A stretch of 64,000 nt of DNA from Planctomycetales bacterium ZRK34. Its GTDB lineage: Bacteria; Planctomycetota; Phycisphaerae; Phycisphaerales; Zrk34. Position numbers and translations under genes: made by a program. The stretch is taken from positions 806,001 through 870,000 of the forward strand of contig CP050848.1 of the NCBI GenBank assembly GCA_014873095.1. Direction: 5' to 3'. Of the stretch, positions 61,308-64,000 are shown in pieces; within the stretch, counting starts at the first letter, position 1; every line of letters begins with the position of its first letter. Below the pieces are notes generated by a model. It worked only from the letters and a program-made list of their open reading frames with translations, had not been told where the DNA came from and did no database searches.

Positions 61308-62537
61308 TCAGACCTCCGGCGCCGGCGTGTTGATCGGCTTTTCATGCTGGCGGCGGATCGCCTCGCAGACGGGTTGATCACGAAACGCGAGAAACAGCCA
61401 GGCGGTGGCGATCAGGCTCAGGGCCCCGGCGCAGGTGAAGGTGGTGCGCAGGCTGAAGTCGGAGACATACCCGCCGAGGATGGACCCGACGAAGCGCGTC
61501 CCGCCGTAGCAGATCATCACGTACAGGCCCTGAATGGAATTGCGGAACGAGGCGCTGGCCTTGTGGTTCAGGTACATCGGCGGCAGCAGATACATGCCGA
61601 TGACGATCGGGGCGTGCAGCAACTGCGACCCGATGACGATGCCCGGAACGGGAAACGCCGCCAACAGCGCCATGCGAAGCGTCATCGCGCCGGCCGCCAT
61701 GACCATCACGCCGCGCACCCCGAAGCGCCGAAGCAGCGCCCCCGAAAACAGCATCAACACGATCTCGGTCGCCACGCCGATGTTGAGGATCAACCCGACC
61801 CACTGGCGATCGATGCCCAGTTCGCCGAGGTAGACGCTGTAGAAAGCGTAGTACATGTTGATCGCGATGAAGAGAATGATCAGCGGCACGATCAGGTGCA
61901 CCGCCGGAGCGCGTCGGAGTGTGCGCCACGCGGCCGCCGAGGGCAGTTCGACCTCGGTGGAAGCTTCGGGCCCGGTGTGCGGGAGCATGAAGCTGCCGAT
62001 CGCCGCCAGCACGGCGAAGGCCGCCCCGGTCCACAAGGCGACCACGCTGTGCAGGTCGGTAAAGTGCAGCACGAAGAAGATCGTCACCGACGGCGCGATA
62101 AACCCGAAGCTGCCCCAGATGCGGACGGTGTGATACGTCGGCGGGCGCTGGCCGCGACGGGCGATCTGCTCGAAGGTGCCGAAGGTCATGCCGTCGTTGA
62201 GGCTGAACGTCGGCGTGTAGACGATGCTGAAAATCAACGACCAGACGATCAGCGCGGCAAATGAGTCGCACAGCGCCGTGGCCGCCAGGGCCGCGCCCGT
62301 TGTGGCGAAACCGATTCGCAGCAACGCGCGGTGGCTGAAGTGACGGTCCGCCAGGTGGGTCACGAAAGTCGGCGTGATCATCACCGCCAGTCCATACACG
62401 CCCAGCACCCACCCGATCTGCCAGTCGGCGAAGCCCAACTCGTGCATGTGCACGGGCATGTACGGCAGGTACGACCCAATGACCGCGTACAACAGAAAAT
62501 ACTGCACTCTGAGCCAGCCGATTTCCATGGCCCGCAT
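61308..62537 (-). CDS. MFS transporter, nucleoside:H+ symporter-like
   Basis: The protein has 409 aa with 12 hydrophobic segments. W-L-R-V-Q-Y-F-L-L-Y-A-V-I-G-S-Y-L-P near the start and L-A-D-R-H-F-S-H-R between helices 2 and 3 match the MFS_1-like/nucleoside-symporter (NupG/LacY-like) group. The ATG at 62537 is preferred, with 62528 possible; the frame to 62603 adds a Cys-rich stretch unlike the family. It is first in the run with the SGNH and UAP genes. The substrate may be a nucleoside or sugar; it is not resolved. Confidence 0.88.
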   Translation of the reverse strand: MRAMEIGWLRVQYFLLYAVIGSYLPYMPVHMHELGFADWQIGWVLGVYGLAVMITPTFVTHLADRHFSHRALLRIGFATTGAALAATALCDSFAALIVWSLIFSIVYTPTFSLNDGMTFGTFEQIARRGQRPPTYHTVRIWGSFGFIAPSVTIFFVLHFTDLHSVVALWTGAAFAVLAAIGSFMLPHTGPEASTEVELPSAAAWRTLRRAPAVHLIVPLIILFIAINMYYAFYSVYLGELGIDRQWVGLILNIGVATEIVLMLFSGALLRRFGVRGVMVMAAGAMTLRMALLAAFPVPGIVIGSQLLHAPIVIGMYLLPPMYLNHKASASFRNSIQGLYVMICYGGTRFVGSILGGYVSDFSLRTTFTCAGALSLIATAWLFLAFRDQPVCEAIRRQHEKPINTPAPEV

Positions 62538-62718
62538 GATAGGCCGCCCCGAGGCCCGGCACGAACAATTGCAAGATTCTCCAGCTTGCCCAGAGCGCAC
62601 CACGCTGGTGAATAATTTTCTCTGATCGCGGTTTAAAGCCCGTATTCCACATCAGGTTCACCGCCCGAAAAGCTATTTATATTCGATACTTGAGCTGACA
62701 GAAATGTGAGGTGTCAGC

Positions 62719-64000
62719 ATGAGCACCACCCCAACCAAACCGACCACCAAAACCACCCCCCACCCCACCGTCTGCGCTCCGGCGATCGTTGTGACTCGTG
62801 ATCGGCTGCGCGCCATGCTTCGCCTGCCGGCCTGCAGTCCGGTGAAGTTGGCGACCTTCGAGGCGCTGGTCAAACTCACCGAAGACCATGGCCTGGAAGT
62901 CGACCCGACCGTCGAAGCGGTGCTGCGCGAGGTCGCGGTGCGCTTCGCCTCCCATCGCCGCGACATCAACGAGATGCTCGTCGAGGGCATCGCCCCGCGC
63001 CCCGGCCGACCGGGTCGAATCGAGTGGGCGCCTGAATATCACCCCGACCGAGACACCCGCCCGGAGGTTGGCGAGGACGAGGCGGTCAACTTCTACGAGC
63101 AGTGCCCTTTCAACGTCGTCGAGTGCGGCGTTCAAGTGGCCACGCTCCTGCCGCCTCGTCCGGGACGCCCGGGGCTCGATGTCTACGGCAAGCCCATTGC
63201 CGCCGAACTGCCCGACGCCTATCGCCTGGTCACCGACGGGTCGCTGAACATTCTCGACGACGGCCGCGTGATCACCGCCCAGCCCGGCCTGCTCGAGCAT
63301 TACGACGACCACCACCTGCGCGTCGTTCCCGTGCTGGAGGTTCCCGGCCACATTGACTTTTCCACCGGCAACATCCGCTTCGACGGATCCGTCTTCGTGC
63401 ATGGCGATATCCGCGACAACTTCCAGGTCGACTGCACCGGCAATCTGCAGGTCGACGGCGTGATCGAAGCGGCCGACATCCACTGCGGCGGAACCCTCCG
63501 CGCCACCGGCGGATTCGTCGGCAAGGAGACCGGCAGCGTGCATGTGGTCTCCGACGCCTGGGCGCGGTATCTGGATTCGGTCCACGGGCGCTTCGAAGGC
63601 CGCCTTGCCGTGACGCGTGAAATCCTCAACAGTGAATTGACCGTGCTCGGCGATCTGGCGCTGACCACCGGCGACACCAGCGGCGGCGCGATCATCGGCG
63701 GGTCGGTCATCGCCGGCCGCAGCGTGCAGGTGCACAACCTCGGCTCCGCTGCGGGCATCACCACCCAGATGCGCCTCGGCCATGTCAACGGACTCAGCGG
63801 CGCGCTGAACGACTACACCCACGACCTGATGCACGTCGACCAGCAGCTTGCCCGTTGCCGCCAGGCGCTGGTCGATGAAAACGACCCCGAGCGCCGGGCC
63901 GAGTTGGTGATGCGGCTGGATCATCTGGCCAGCTCGCGGACCCAGATCCTTCAAACGCGCGCCGCCCTGCGACGTCAGTTCGAAGCCGAATGCCATGTGC
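62719..64000 (+). CDS. FapA/DUF342-family polymer-forming protein (partial, runs off the end)
   Basis: The first 427 codons are in view; the frame is open at the right edge. The ATG at 62719 follows GAGGTG. A Thr/Pro/Lys-rich start is followed by an N-terminal domain (~25-105) and the FapA-like pattern G-L-D-V-Y-G-K-P-I, then I-D-F-S-T-G-N-I-R-F-D-G-S-V-F-V-H-G-D-I, a right-handed beta-helix start. Strand repeats such as G-T-L-R-A-T-G-G-F-V-G-K and I-I-G-G-S-V-I-A-G follow, and a coiled coil begins near 365. FapA proteins are linked to signalling and to envelope or motility regulation in other phyla. Start and family are well supported; the role here is unknown. Confidence 0.88.
   Translation, partial: MSTTPTKPTTKTTPHPTVCAPAIVVTRDRLRAMLRLPACSPVKLATFEALVKLTEDHGLEVDPTVEAVLREVAVRFASHRRDINEMLVEGIAPRPGRPGRIEWAPEYHPDRDTRPEVGEDEAVNFYEQCPFNVVECGVQVATLLPPRPGRPGLDVYGKPIAAELPDAYRLVTDGSLNILDDGRVITAQPGLLEHYDDHHLRVVPVLEVPGHIDFSTGNIRFDGSVFVHGDIRDNFQVDCTGNLQVDGVIEAADIHCGGTLRATGGFVGKETGSVHVVSDAWARYLDSVHGRFEGRLAVTREILNSELTVLGDLALTTGDTSGGAIIGGSVIAGRSVQVHNLGSAAGITTQMRLGHVNGLSGALNDYTHDLMHVDQQLARCRQALVDENDPERRAELVMRLDHLASSRTQILQTRAALRRQFEAECHV

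Noticed and set aside
62677-63996. Minus-strand frame opposite the FapA-like gene
   Set aside because: The plus-strand frame from 62719 has a ribosome site and family motifs and runs off the window edge; the minus frame is a shadow.

Overview
The window looks like a stretch of chromosome from a planctomycete, most likely class Phycisphaerae. This is inferred from gene content, not measured: high GC, a formylglycine-type sulfatase, Tat-exported DUF1080, Gfo/Idh and GH88-type enzymes, short C-terminal PEP-CTERM-like anchors, a DUF1559-type prepilin, a sigma factor/FecR pair, planctomycete-style coiled-coil porins, and a dnaA gene that stands alone without dnaN, recF or gyrB.

Layout. 0-10 kb: end of a secreted glycoside-hydrolase-like gene, sulfatase, PtsN, UbiA-type membrane enzyme, MlaE permease, a HEAT lipoprotein/RsbW/STAS partner-switch operon, guaA, a thioredoxin-like exported protein and an orphan sugar-type permease. 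10-19 kb: a 0.8 kb intergenic region with two tiny ORFs and strong hairpins, a GAF-sigma54 activator, a small lipoprotein, guaB, a DUF4304-like gene, a DUF1080 protein, a CPBP-PDZ protease next to a detached PDZ paralog, and an ArsR repressor with a clear promoter/operator. 19-31 kb: fabI followed by a PD-(D/E)XK-like gene, a zinc metallopeptidase, an MnmE-like GTPase/lipoprotein/YfgM-like/RluD cluster, a coaX operon, obg, rpmA, and a GNAT protein.

31.2-33.1 kb holds two DnaA boxes and dnaA, a candidate origin. Genes on the left run mostly leftwards and the first genes on the right run rightwards. 33-47 kb: exported repeat protein, DegT aminotransferase, a repeat-dense region with a second ArsR, PEP-CTERM-type proteins, the feoA-feoB-Cys-rich iron uptake operon, a HEAT protein and a Gfo/Idh oxidoreductase. 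47.5-52.6 kb: a translationally coupled sigma factor, FecR-type regulator and exported-protein operon, then a prepilin and a GH88-type enzyme. 52.6-64 kb: two paralogous porins flanking two zinc-ribbon membrane proteins, then a UDP-sugar pyrophosphorylase, SGNH protein, MFS carrier and the start of a FapA/DUF342 gene.

Two things stand out. First, the FecR-type regulator (48040-49446) carries at its periplasmic C-terminus the same module of about 145 residues that makes up the exported protein encoded immediately downstream (49443-50132), which suggests a regulator that senses or mimics its own target. Second, the window is full of structured palindromic repeats. At least seven families occur, most with two or more copies here. 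Members of two families lie in frame inside protein-coding genes: two elements in the MnmE-like GTPase and one in the FecR gene.
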